Notes under the pieces: model-generated | What the model was told of the DNA's origin: nothing | The model's database searches: none | What the model saw: the letters and a program-made list of their open reading frames with translations, nothing else | Shown: positions 11,024 through 21,189 of the stretch, in pieces | Numbering within the stretch: the stretch's first letter is position 1 | How the letters are laid out: each line of letters begins with the position of its first letter | Made by a program: the position numbers and the translations under genes | NCBI GenBank assembly: GCA_951799425.1 | Contig: OX637394.1 | Coordinates: forward strand, 38,581,001 to 38,645,000 | DNA: 64,000 bases | Reading direction: 5' to 3' | Source: Ilex aquifolium | Taxonomy: Eukaryota; Streptophyta; Magnoliopsida; Aquifoliales; Aquifoliaceae

Positions 11024-12514
11024 ATGGTTTCTACGCACAATATGAGCATAATTCAGATAAACCCCCTCCGATTGTAGAACAAACAAGAGGTTGCCGCTGG
11101 AAGACAACAAGAGAATCCTCGTGATTTCTTGCTTGATCCAGAAGTTAATCCACCCATGATGGATCCTCCAAATAACGAGCTCGAAGCCCTTCGCCTAGCC
11201 AATCAACGCCTCCTCCAGCAGAATGAGGAGTTACTAAACCTCGTCCAACGTCCTCAGAGGGCACAACCAGCCCAGAATGATCCCCCATAAGGGGAACATC
11301 AACACCTCAACCCCCTAAGGCACATCACCGAGGGGGACGAGAGTAGCCAGACAGTTAGCAATGTCCATCGTCGAGTTTATAAGAATGAGGACGACGAGGA
11401 AGTACGGAGCCAAAACAAGGGAACTCACAAGAATGAGTTTTCCCTATTCCAGTAGGAAAAGAAGGAGCAGTTCTGAGAACAACGTTTCAAAGAGATTTAA
11501 TAAGAACTTAGTCGCATGAAGGAGGCAGTGAGGGGAAAAACCCCTATTTCCATGGACGCCCTGGTTCAGCAGACAGAGTCTCCCTTTACTATAGAAGTGC
11601 TACATTTCCCTCTTCCACTAAAGTTCAGGATGCCGCAGATAGAGGCCTTTGATGGGACAAGAGATCTCATGGACCATATCAACACCTACAATAACCAGAT
11701 AGAGTTGCATGGTTATCAAGACCCACTGGGATGCTGAGCTTTCGCTATCACACTGAAGGGCTCAGCCTTGGCCTGGTTCAATAGGCTAACCCTAGCTTCT
11801 ATTTCTTCATTCAAGGAGCCCTCAGTTTCGTTCGTGTCATATTTCATTGGAGTTCGGACCTTCCAAAAGTCAAGCTACCACTTATTAAATGTGAAACAGG
11901 GACCCAATGAGACACTGTGGAGCTACGTTCAGAGGTTCAATTCAGAATCTCTAAAGGTAGATGTCCCTGACGAAAGATTTTCCCTCACTGCCTTCATTGC
12001 TGGGCTGGGAGTCCAGTCGGAGGACTTGATGTTCTCCATCTCCAAGAACCCACAAGCCAGTATGGCTGAGGTCCTTGCCAAGGCGGAGAAATATATTAAT
12101 GACGAGGAAGCTCTCATCTCCAATGCTGGGAGCTCGACTACCCACAAGGAGAAGGAGAAGATGAAGGACCGAAGTCCAAGGAAGTAGAGAATTCAAGAAC
12201 GCTCTCCACGGAGAGACAGAGAGGGCTTCCCAAAGAGAAGAGGGGATATAAGAGATTTCCTAGGACCTCCACCTCAAGAGCTACAACCAAGATACGCACC
12301 ACTGCAGTTCACTCCCCTCAACGCCACGGTGTCCCAGGTCCTCTACGAAGTACAAAATGAAAAGTTTCTAAGGTGGCCACCTTGGATAAAGACTGACCCT
12401 ACAAAACGGGACGCGACGAAATACTGTGAGTATCACAGGGACCATGGCCACCTCACCGACGATTGAATCCAGCTGAAGAAAGAGATTGAGTTATTAATTT
12501 AGAAAGGGGGCAGT
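11024..12514 (+). pseudogene. Gag of the plus-strand Tat-type element (broken)
   Basis: The ATG at 11024 begins MVSTHNMS, matching the gag start of the other element. The frame has an early stop (near 11078) and another after PAQNDPP. The core is at 11768-12187 (LAWFNRLTLASISSF ... FIAGLGVQSEDLMF ... AEKYINDE). A zinc-knuckle-like CEYHRDHGHLTDD segment lies near 12425-12470 and has a stop in it. The frame is finally cut by the solo LTR inserted at 12520; its remainder resumes at 14424 with the RRFIAQDNHNRAHPPP part. Confidence 0.85.
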
Positions 12515-12519
12515 TGCGT

Positions 12520-14418
12520 TGATTAACCCTAATTAGTGTATAAATTAAAATGATTAAGTAATCAATTTTGTAAGATAAAACAATTAAATATTATGAATTA
12601 TAGTTTATGCTTAAATTAAATTTTTAAATACTTTACGTTTAAATTATAGGGTCAAATGCAGAAATACTGAAGAATACAAGACAAATTTGCAAAGCTTGAA
12701 GTAACGAAGGACCAAAGTGTAACAAAGAAACATGGACCAACAAGAAGTCGACAAGTGGCAGCCCAAGAAGCCAACACCTAGCACCACTACAAGCACCACC
12801 TTTTGGAAGGTGGTGGTAGGCATTGGGATGGCCCCCCTTGGCCGAGAGTCCCCCCCCCCCATAAATAGGGGTGCCTTCTTCATTCTTGAAGCCATGCCTT
12901 GCCAAGCCTTTCAATACTTCTCCAAGACCAACTCTCCCTTCATTTGGCCGGCCACCCTTGAGCCAAGAAAGCTTTCCAAAGATAGAAAGAAAGAGAGAAA
13001 GAAAAAGAAAGAGAAAGTTCAATACATAGCCGGTCTGTGATACACTTTTACTGTTACTCTGTATTTCTACATTTCTATTATATCTTTCTATTCGGATAGT
13101 TGAACTACCGCCACTTTTGTGTCTTGAATGATAATAAAGGTGGTTGTGTTTCAATTGTTCCTTGTGAAAGAAGTTTTACAGTTTACCGTTTAATTTTAGT
13201 TGTAATGACGAATAACCACACTCCTTGTTTATCTATAGCAATGGAGTGTGAGTAGTCGTTTATACCCTTCAAAATAGGGTAAACATGTGTATAATATTGG
13301 TTAGATTATAGAAATGCTGATGTTTTATTTCTATGTTTATTTATATATGTATTATATGCTTAATGCATGATATAGTGATGTACGTAATTTCGGTGTTGTG
13401 CCTGGAATTATGTCATCAGTGTATCATAAGACCAGCCAGTTAAAGATCCACGGTGTTCCTACCGGTATGGCTTGTCCTCCACCGGAACGCTGAGGATTTT
13501 CTAATGATGTGTGGTACAAAACCTAAATGATCCTCATGAATGGCTTGTCCTTTTGGGTTATTAGGGTTTCTTTACTTACTATATATAACTATATTGACAG
13601 TCTAACAACCACGGTGTTCCTACCGGTATGGCTTGTCCTCCACCGGAACGCTGAGGATGTTTAACTGACATTTATATATCACAGATGACCTATTAGGTAA
13701 TTCAAGTATTCCTCATGAATGACTTGTCCTTCTGGTTTGCTTGGGTTAGTTAATTGGTACGTATATAACCAGCTTTCCTAAGAAGTTGTTGTGTTATGCT
13801 ATATTACCACCAGTTAACCTAAGAAGTGGCTGTGTTATGGTTTAATATGTATGTACTTGCTATCAAGAGAATCAATTGAATAACTCAAGTATTCCTCATG
13901 AATGGCTTGTCCTTCTGGTTTGCTTAGATTAATCAATTGACGTGGATATAACCAGCTTTCCTAAGAAGTTGCTGCGTTATGAATTATTACCACCAGTTAG
14001 CCTAAGAAGTGGCTGTGTTATGGTTTATATACATCAGACCTGCCAATTGACTTTCCAGTAAAATGGAAGTTAATTGTTGTGAGGTAGCATTTCCAGTAAT
14101 AAACCAATATAAAGCATATGGATCCTTAAATTGAAGGGTATCTTTTATATTTTTATCACTTATACGCTTTACTTACGCATTTTAGTATCTCCGCATTTTA
14201 TTTAAATTAGACTAGTTATCAATCTAAGCTCACATCACAAACTATCAAACATCATACTACTCCAAACAACAACTTTACTGTTTTTATTTATTTTACATAC
14301 TAAATTACTAAACTCTTCGTGGGATCGATACTTGGACTTAAACCGAGAAAACTACAATTTGACCACTTATACTTGGGTGTATAATAATATAATTCAGATC
14401 ACAAAAAGTGGCGAATCA
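12520..14418 (+). mobile_element. Solo LTR, 1.9 kb, nested in gag
   Basis: The insert begins TGATTAACCC and ends GGCGAATCA, with TSD TGCGT at 12515-12519 and 14419-14423. It has a promoter-like TATA (CATAAATAGGGG near 12860) preceded by a C-run, and no coding capacity. Internal direct repeats occur: a block with GGTATGGCTTGTCCTCCACC at about 13468 and 13628, and a block around ACCAGCTTTCCTAAGAAGTT at about 13769 and 13949. No internal retroviral domain is seen, so a solo LTR is the simplest reading. Confidence 0.8.
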
Positions 14419-14423
14419 TGCGT

Positions 14424-15070
14424 CGCTTCATAGCCCAGGATAATCATAACCGAGCTCATCCACCTCCTACACCATAGCAACAAGCTCTTCCACAACACCA
14501 GCAGCCTATGAGAGAGATCAGAGTGATATCCGGCGGATTTGCTGGAGGTGGGGAAACCAGCTCAACCAGGAAGGCTCATTCAGCATACAATGAGCTGAAG
14601 AATTATTGGAGGTACATATTGTGTCTAAGGCACCTCGGCTGAACATGGACATAACATTTTCAAATACAGATCTGGAAGGCTGCTAGCATCCTCACAATGA
14701 TCCTTTGGTGGTAAGAGTCATCATTGCCAATATAATCGTGCACCGTGTTCTTATCGATAATGGAAGTTTTTTCGACATCATCTTCATCTCTACCTTTGAA
14801 AAAATGGACATCAGCAGAGACAAACTTGACCTCGTAAAGACCCATCTACTGAGGTTCTCGGGGGAGAGGGTGTTTCCCCTAGGCTCAATTCAGCTCGTCC
14901 TCACCATGGTAAACCCTCCTTGAAAATCAACAATAACCATTAGATTCCTAGTCATAGACGTTCCTTCAGCATACAATGTTCTCTTAGGGAGGCCTTTCCT
15001 CAATGCCATGAGAGCCGTTCCTTCCGCCTACCACGTGGTCATGAAATTTCCTATGAAAAACGGCGTTTGA
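14424..15070 (+). pseudogene. Gag end and aspartic protease of plus-strand element
   Basis: Protease hallmarks HRVLIDNGSFFDII (14731-14775) and VLLGRPFLNAM (about 14979-15012) are present. Stops interrupt at about 14921 and 15068. As in the other element, the catalytic triplet reads DNGS, so this is probably a family trait and not a mutation. Confidence 0.8.
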
Positions 15071-16254
15071 GTGGTCCTAGGAGACCAACGAGTGGCAAGG
15101 GAGTGCTACATGGCGTCTATGAAGAGAAAGGAGTTCAAAACCATAAAACTAGATGAGCTCGACATAAGAGATGAGTTGGAGACAACGCCCACACCATCAG
15201 AGGAGCTAGAGTCGATCCAACTTGACGATGACCTAGGGCATTTGGTGTACGTAGGATCAAAGTTGCTCAAGGAGATTAAGGACCTTCTTATTCAATTTCT
15301 GAAGAAGAATATGGAGGTATTCGCATGGAAACAAGAGGACATGCAGAGGATTAACCCCTCAGTCATCATGCACAAGCTCAGCGTGAATCCAACCTATAAG
15401 CCAATCAAGCAAAAACGGAAAAGCTTCGCCCCAAAGCGTCAGAAAACAATAAATGAGGAGGTCTCCAAGCTCCACCAAGCCAAAGCCATCAGAGAGGTAG
15501 ATTATCCGACCTGCCTGGCCAATGTGGTCCTCGTAAAGAAGACCAATGGAAAGTGGCGCCTCTGCATTGATTTCACCGATCTGAACCGCCCCTACCCCAA
15601 TGACAGTTTCCTACTGCCCAGAATTGATCTAATCGTAGATGCCACAACAGGGCATGAGTTGCTGAGTTTCAAGGATACCTTCTCAGGCTACAACCAGATT
15701 AGGAAGGATCCAAATGATCAGAAGAAGACATCCTTCGTAACTGAGCAGGGAACGTACTGCTATCAGGTCATGCCGTTCGGGTTAAAGAATGCTGGAGCTA
15801 CATACCAGCGATTGGTGAATTGCATGTTCCAGAAGCAAATCGAGACATCAATGGAGGTGTATATCGACACATGCTGGTGAAGTCATTGAAAGCTGAGTTC
15901 TATATCAGCCACCTCGAGGAGTCTTTTCAGATCCTTAAAAAGTACCAAATGAAGTTCAACCTAGCTAAATACGCCTTTGGGGTATCCGCCAGAAAATTCC
16001 TGGGTTTTATAATCAACAGCCAAGGTATAGAGGCTAACCCAGAGAAGGCCAGAGTTGTAGTTGACATGCAACAACCCTCAAACATAGGAGAAGTTCAACG
16101 TCTGACAGGGAGGATAACAACTTTAAGTTGCTTTGTCTCCAAGTTAAGCAATAAATGCCAACCCTTCTTCCAAATCTTGAAAAAAGCATTCCAATGGGAT
16201 GCACAATACGGGGAGGCATTCAAAGCCCTCAAGCATTACCTCAGCTCGCCCTAG
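15071..16254 (+). pseudogene. Reverse transcriptase with a frameshift in the YIDD motif
   Basis: An open frame at 15071-15880 carries the acidic linker, KRKSFAPKRQ, VVLVKKTNGKWRLCIDFTDLN, PRIDLIVDAT, FKDTFSGYNQI and the QVMPFGLKNAGATYQRL block. At 15859-15875 the catalytic YIDD reads YID then shifts frame, because one base is missing compared with the family. The thumb and connection continue in the next frame to a stop at 16254. Without the second Asp in frame this enzyme cannot work. Confidence 0.92.
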
Positions 16255-16995
16255 TCCTCGTGAGCCCTAGAGAGGGAAAGGTACTCAACTTGTACCTTGT
16301 TGTCTCAGATTTCTTGACCATCGCAACACTGGTTAGAGAGCAGAACAAAGCTCAACAACCACTCCATTACAACAGTAGAGCTCTGAGGGGAGTAGAGAAA
16401 AAGTACCTGAAGATGAAGAAGCTAGTCTTAGCTTTAGTGATAACTGCAAGGAGGCTCAGACCTTATTTCCAGGCTCATACGATAGAGGTCCCTCCAGACC
16501 AACCAATGAAGCAAGTCTTGCACATGCCATAATCATCAAGGAGACTGGTCAAATGGGCAATAGAGCTCAGCGAGTTCGATATCAGATACAAGCCCAGAAC
16601 TGCGATCAAAGGACAAATACTGGCAGATTTCATTGCGAAATTCAGAACAGACCAAGAAGCATCCCTGGAGGCGACCTAGCTAGTACCCGACTTCCCCACA
16701 TGGGATAGACATAGAGTACGACCTAAGATTTGATTTCAAAGCTTCAAACAACGAGGCTAAATACGAAGTCGTGATTACTGGGCTCAATATGGCCCATTCA
16801 TGGAAGCAGAACAACTCATGATTCACAACGACTCTCAGCTGGTGGTGAAACAAATCGAAGAAGCTTACGAGGCTAATGGAGAGAGAATGACTCTATATCT
16901 GAGGAAGGTACAGGAACTGATAAAAAAGTTTGTGCAGATTAAGGTTGTGTATGTCCCCAGAGCTGAAAATTCCTGAGCCGATGCCTTAGCTAAGT
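16230..16995 (+). pseudogene. RNase H and second RNase H remnant
   Basis: The first RNase H is at 16230-16532 (LYLVVSDF, REQNKAQQPLHYNSRAL, KLVLALV). The second follows from 16533 (VKWAIELSEFDIRYKPRT, KGQILADF, ASNNEAKYE, HNDSQL). Compared with 4513-4923 it lacks about 75 bases, covering the strand with the first catalytic Asp, near 16700. It ends in ADALAK at about 16995, where the reading breaks off abruptly and integrase is absent. Confidence 0.8.
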
Positions 16996-16996
16996 C

Positions 16997-17679
16997 AAAA
17001 TCAAGGAGGGGAGATCTATGCTTTGGCCCTTCCCAAGCGCGTATAGTAATCGGGCTACTTCGGGGAGGATCTCGTTCTTACGCCCAATAGGGGCGAAGTT
17101 TGAGGCCGCAATCAAATTCAACATTTTAAACTTATCAGTCAACTCCCATTCGCCAAAAAAATCTCCAATTTGCCAAAGAGAATGTACCCAATCCCGTCAA
17201 CTCGGCCCCCACCACATCCATGCCCACCTTCTTCCTTGGGGGGTAGGTAGGCCTTGGTACCCGAGGCACCTCTTGTCTCATCTCCCGGATGTACTCCTCA
17301 TGCACATCAATATGGGCCCCCCTTACATACATTTTGATTGCCCTAATGATGATCTCGGCGTTGGAGTAGAACTCCCGCACCAAGTCAATCACGGCCTCAT
17401 CGCCGTTTCTCAAGTACAACATCCACCCCCTCTTCTCCATGTCCTCAAGAATACCCAACTCCACAAAATCAGTCACCACCACATCCCGCTCACAAAATAC
17501 AGCTTGGTTTTGATAGAAATTCTCATACCTGTTCGCCTTGAGGGCTGTAGGGAAGCGAGTTCGATCGTATCTTCACACAATGGGCCTGCACTCCCTTTCC
17601 TCAATAACTTCCTCCACCATATCGGACTCTTGACTGACTGGGTTGCGCCTAGCAGGAAGCTTCACTCTTGGAGGCATGA
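16997..17679 (-). pseudogene. Putative plant transposon protein domain (gag-like), truncated
   Basis: The minus-strand ATG at 17677-17679 starts MPPRVKLPARRN. Continuing, the frame has an ERDVVVTDFVELGILEDMEKRGW segment, LVREFYSNA, YVRGAHIDVHEEYI and, after a stop near 17133, LNLIAASNFAPIGRKNEI followed by RLLYALGKGQSIDLPSLI. This order matches the Pfam family putative plant transposon protein (PF20167 from memory), found in many plant retroelements. The frame ends at 16997, exactly where the RNase H sequence of the host element stops. There is one frame break around 17570-17490. The junction has no LTR, so a deletion or rearrangement joined the two. Confidence 0.7.
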
Positions 17680-17870
17680 TTTTCGGGTTTGGGGTGTTTA
17701 GGGTTTTGAAAAGTTTGATTTTTTTGTGAAAATGATGATTTTTGAGGTGGGAATGCCTTTGGGGTGGTCGATTTTTGGTAAAAATTGAGAATGGGTGGTG
17801 TTTTGAGACTTGGGTAGTGAAGATTTGCCCTAGGGTTTGAGGGTTTTTGGACTGGGGAAGACGAACCAAG

Positions 17871-17918
17871 CTTTTATAGCCTGAGAGTTGTCGTTCGAAC
17901 GTTCTTGACGTTCGAATG
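17871..17918 (-). promoter_or_regulatory. TATA box with paired TTCGAA palindromes upstream of the gag-like ORF
   Basis: On the minus strand GCTATAAAAG (17880-17871) lies about 190 bases before the ATG at 17679. Just upstream are CGTTCGAACG (17892-17901) and its variant CGTTCGAATG (17909-17918). The following leader is pyrimidine-rich. This arrangement repeats that at 20483-20975. Confidence 0.55.
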
Positions 17919-17965
17919 TATGTAGGATCCAAGCATAACCCGTGACAATGCCTACGGGATATCAA

Positions 17966-19339
17966 AGACTCACAACCACGTCCTCACCCCAACCCAGTCA
18001 AACCGAACCATCGTACACTGAGAGGAGGAAAGAAAATGAGTTGGCACACCCAAGAGGAGGTCTCCCTTGGATTAACCAACTAAAAATCTAGCTACTCATA
18101 CTTGAAGGAAGGCATACAATATGTAAAGGGACATGTAAAAGAAATAAAGCATGAAACTTAAAGGAATGCAAGAAAACTTAAACTAAGAAGAAAAATATTC
18201 AATGCCCATTTTAAAACTAAGAAATGAAGAAAGCTTAACACAACAATGGTGAAATGAAGAACATGTAATTAAACTTGCAATATTCTTGAAATAAAAGAGA
18301 TTACAATGCAGGAAATAAAGATTACAAGGGAACTACAACTTACTGCAATGAAATGGGAGAAGAAAATGCAAAAACATGAATTTTATCTCTATAGCACTAT
18401 TCATCATCTTCTTCATTGAGCCAAGACTACTCCTAAGCTTAGGTAGCCACCCCCTTGAATGCTTGTTGAATGCTGAATATATGGAGTGTGTCCTTTGCAT
18501 TTTCGTCCATAGGGTCCTCTAGCATGAGTGAGCAAGCCTCCCATCAATAGGGGGCTGAATGGATGGGTATGGCAGGCTAGCACAGGCTTAGCCTGCACTC
18601 CCCAGGCTTCACCCCTTCTCTCTCCTCTCATTCAATGTCAAGCCTCCAAAGTCTTTAACTATGGTGTAGGAGGCATGATTGTAGGGATAAAATGTCGGGC
18701 TAGGTGTGGGAGAACCAATGGTGGGACCCCCAAGCACGTGGAGAAGAGTTTGCAGGTGTTCTGGGCTGTTTTGGGAGCGTACCGGTACTGTGTACCGGTA
18801 CTCTAAACCTTCTGGAGTTCGAAGTATCGGTACGCAGTACCGGAACGGTATAGTTCCGGTACTGTGTACCGGTACTGTTTTCTGCTCCGGACCACTTTTC
18901 GTAGAATTGGTATAACTTTTGATACAACCGTTGGATTGAGCTGAAATTTTGACACAATACAGAAGACATCCAGATCTACAACTTTTATGTTTTGAACTTT
19001 TTCAGATTCGAATCAGATCATTGTAAAAATGGAGGAATACCGAGGCTCTATTTCCAGATGGTGTGGCTGCTGGTGCTTTTGTTCCCAAACACCAATACCT
19101 CCTTGATTTCTTCACTTTTAAGCCTCCAAATCTTCATGTAATGTGTCCATGCCCTCACCACACATCCAACATAGTTGCAAGGTCCTAAAATCAATCATTT
19201 AAGCTATAAAAACTTGCAACATTGAAAATTCAACATTATTCATAAAATTGGCTAACACTAAGTACTTAGATGCAAAAGTTGAGTTAAAATGCATGTAATG
19301 AGGCCTTGAAATATACAATATTTTGTGCTCATCAGTAGT
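17966..19339 (-). other. Non-coding part of the nested minus-strand retroelement
   Basis: No ORF with recognisable homology. A-rich stretches lie at 18110-18330. A GC-richer segment at 18400-18720 contains the inverted words CAGGCTAGC and GCTTAGCCTG. The paired palindromes at 18779-18875 are listed separately. It probably represents leader sequence between an LTR and the gag-like ORF. Confidence 0.35.
18779..18875. repeat. Three pairs of GTACCGGTAC palindromes at 13-bp spacing
   Basis: Copies start at 18779 and 18792, 18824 and 18837, 18853 and 18866. Each pair consists of two 10-bp palindromes separated by exactly 3 bases. Three of six are perfect GTACCGGTAC; the others differ by one base. 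The array is too short and non-coding to be a gene. Confidence 0.9.
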
Positions 19340-21140
19340 AATAATCATGTTTAAGTCCAGAGTCGAATCCACAAAGAACTATTGTTGGTGTTTCGAGGTA
19401 AGCAGTGGTGGACACCAAATGATTGTAACCCTTGAGATTTGAAGTGGTGTATGAGATTTCCTGGACATAATATAAGATTCTTTCCAAGAGGTTTTTCTAA
19501 ACAAAATATAAGATAAGCTCAAATGTAAAAGGTCACTCTTTAGTTCGAGGATCTGGACATGTAGTTAATCATCCGGTTTATTATACTTGTGCTTGATAAC
19601 TCAATTAACCCCCGTGTCAATAACAAGTTAATCGGAAGATAAATGTGGATTGTGAGAATTAAGATCATGGTTCCGATGTCTTTCTAGAAGTTTACAAGAA
19701 TTTTCTGTGCCGAGACTCAACCTGTCTACAAACAAGCAAGTGTTTCTACAAGGCATCCAACCATGACATTAATATTCCATTTCCATTCTTTAAGTGAAGC
19801 ATGATAATGGTGAAGATTGAAGGGTAGTCATGAAGATCTAGCCGGGGTACTTGCCTTGAACCGATGAGACTTTCTATACAAGAGTTATCTATGTTATAGA
19901 AAGTACTCACGGTTATAAAAAGTACCTTAGCTTTGCTAGATACAGTCAATCATTCAATAAGCAAGTGAAACATAAAGCATTAAGCATAAACGAAAAGCAC
20001 AGATATAACTTTCGGATGATTTATACATGTCATTTACCTCTTACTAAAGAATGAATGAGAAATTACTCACTCTTCGTGGCTTTGGTAAAACTAGAAAAGT
20101 GAGTGATGTTCATCCCACCAAGTAGAGGAGTTACAAAGTAAAACATAATTAATGAGGAGCCGATCTTCGACGAAGAATAAGTGAATCACGTTCCACCCTT
20201 CACTGCTTTGGCAAAGCTCTAGAAAAGTGGAAGAGTTTCACTCCTCTAAGGGAAGAAGGAAACTCAAGCAATGGAAGCAAATGAAACTAATAATGAAAGT
20301 AGAAGAAAGCTAGTCACTTTTGGAGGGTTGATCCGCAACCAAAAGATGAACTATCTTCCTTTTTGTAAGTAAATATAAACCTAAGTTTAAGACTAAAACA
20401 AGCTACGAAATGTTGGTCTAGTGCCAATCCAACTCTACAAAAGAAAAAACAAGTCTCCCCTTCGAAGCTCCCACAATGGGAGTTTTTATAGGCAAAGAGG
20501 GGGAGGCAAGGTAGTGTGGAAGAATAGTACAAGGTCTTCAAAGTCCAAGTGAAAGTCCTAATGTCCGGAGAGAAAATCAACCACTCTGCAGCCTGTCTAG
20601 GGACAACGTTCAAATGTAGTCTGGCGTTCGAACGTTGTATCTATCTTTGCTTGATGAGCGTTCGAACATTTTATGGCGTTCGAATGTTGCTTCTGTATTT
20701 GCTTGATGAGCATTCGAACGCTAGATGGGGTCTGATCTTCCCACTCAAATGGCCTGTGGTCTTCTGTGAGAGCCATTTCCACACTCCATGTTTAACTTGA
20801 CGTTGCACTCAGCAGCCTTCAATAATTCAGCAGAACGTTCGAACGTGATTTGGCGTTCGAACATGATACTCAAGTACCTCAGTGTTTTCCTTCTTTACTG
20901 CAACACGTCATGTCTCAACAGCCTGGTCCTCAAATAATTCAAGGGGACATTCGAGCATTATTTGGCGTTCGAACGTTTTTGCTTTTGTTCCAAGTTTCTC
21001 CAATTTTGCTCCAGGGCATGCCAGTGTTGCATGGAGGTTTGATATTCGTTGCCTTTGGACCTTTGTTCAATTTAAATCCTGAAATGTCATCATTTAAACT
21101 CCACCAAAGTATAATTAGTCTTAGAAAGACATATTAAGAT
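19340..21140 (-). repeat. Probable LTR or LTR-like promoter region, minus strand
   Basis: A minus-strand TATA box TATAAAAA lies at 20490-20483, with a cluster of palindromes upstream (20607-20975). The downstream sequence (20480 to 19340) is non-coding, ending near GATGAGCA at about 19330. A minus LTR with U3 at 20490-21140 and R-U5 below fits, but I found no second LTR and no TSD, so the limits are uncertain. Confidence 0.35.
20607..20975. repeat. Paired CGTTCGAACG palindromes at 18-bp spacing
   Basis: Pairs start at 20607/20625, 20659/20677, 20836/20854 and 20948/20966, each with an 8-base spacer ending in TGG. A half pair starts at 20711, followed by a degenerate partner. The first three units recur every 52 bases. 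Four copies in this cluster are perfect or nearly perfect 10-bp palindromes with core TTCGAA. The array lies 120-490 bases upstream of the minus-strand TATA at 20490. Confidence 0.9.
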
Positions 21141-21189
21141 GTCAATTTTAACTACTAATCAATAAGCAACATGTTGTGCATCATTAAGG

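Noticed and set aside
12639-13154. Frames of 100-170 codons inside the solo LTR
   Set aside because: They overlap the TATA and leader of the LTR, lack known domains and exist on both strands.
18700-18969. 89-codon minus frame with repeated VPVL and GTQYRN words
   Set aside because: It is the translation of the GTACCGGTAC palindromes.
20607-20975. Possible CRISPR-like array of short palindromic repeats
   Set aside because: Repeats are 10 bp, spacers 8 bp and near constant in sequence, no cas genes, eukaryotic transposon context.
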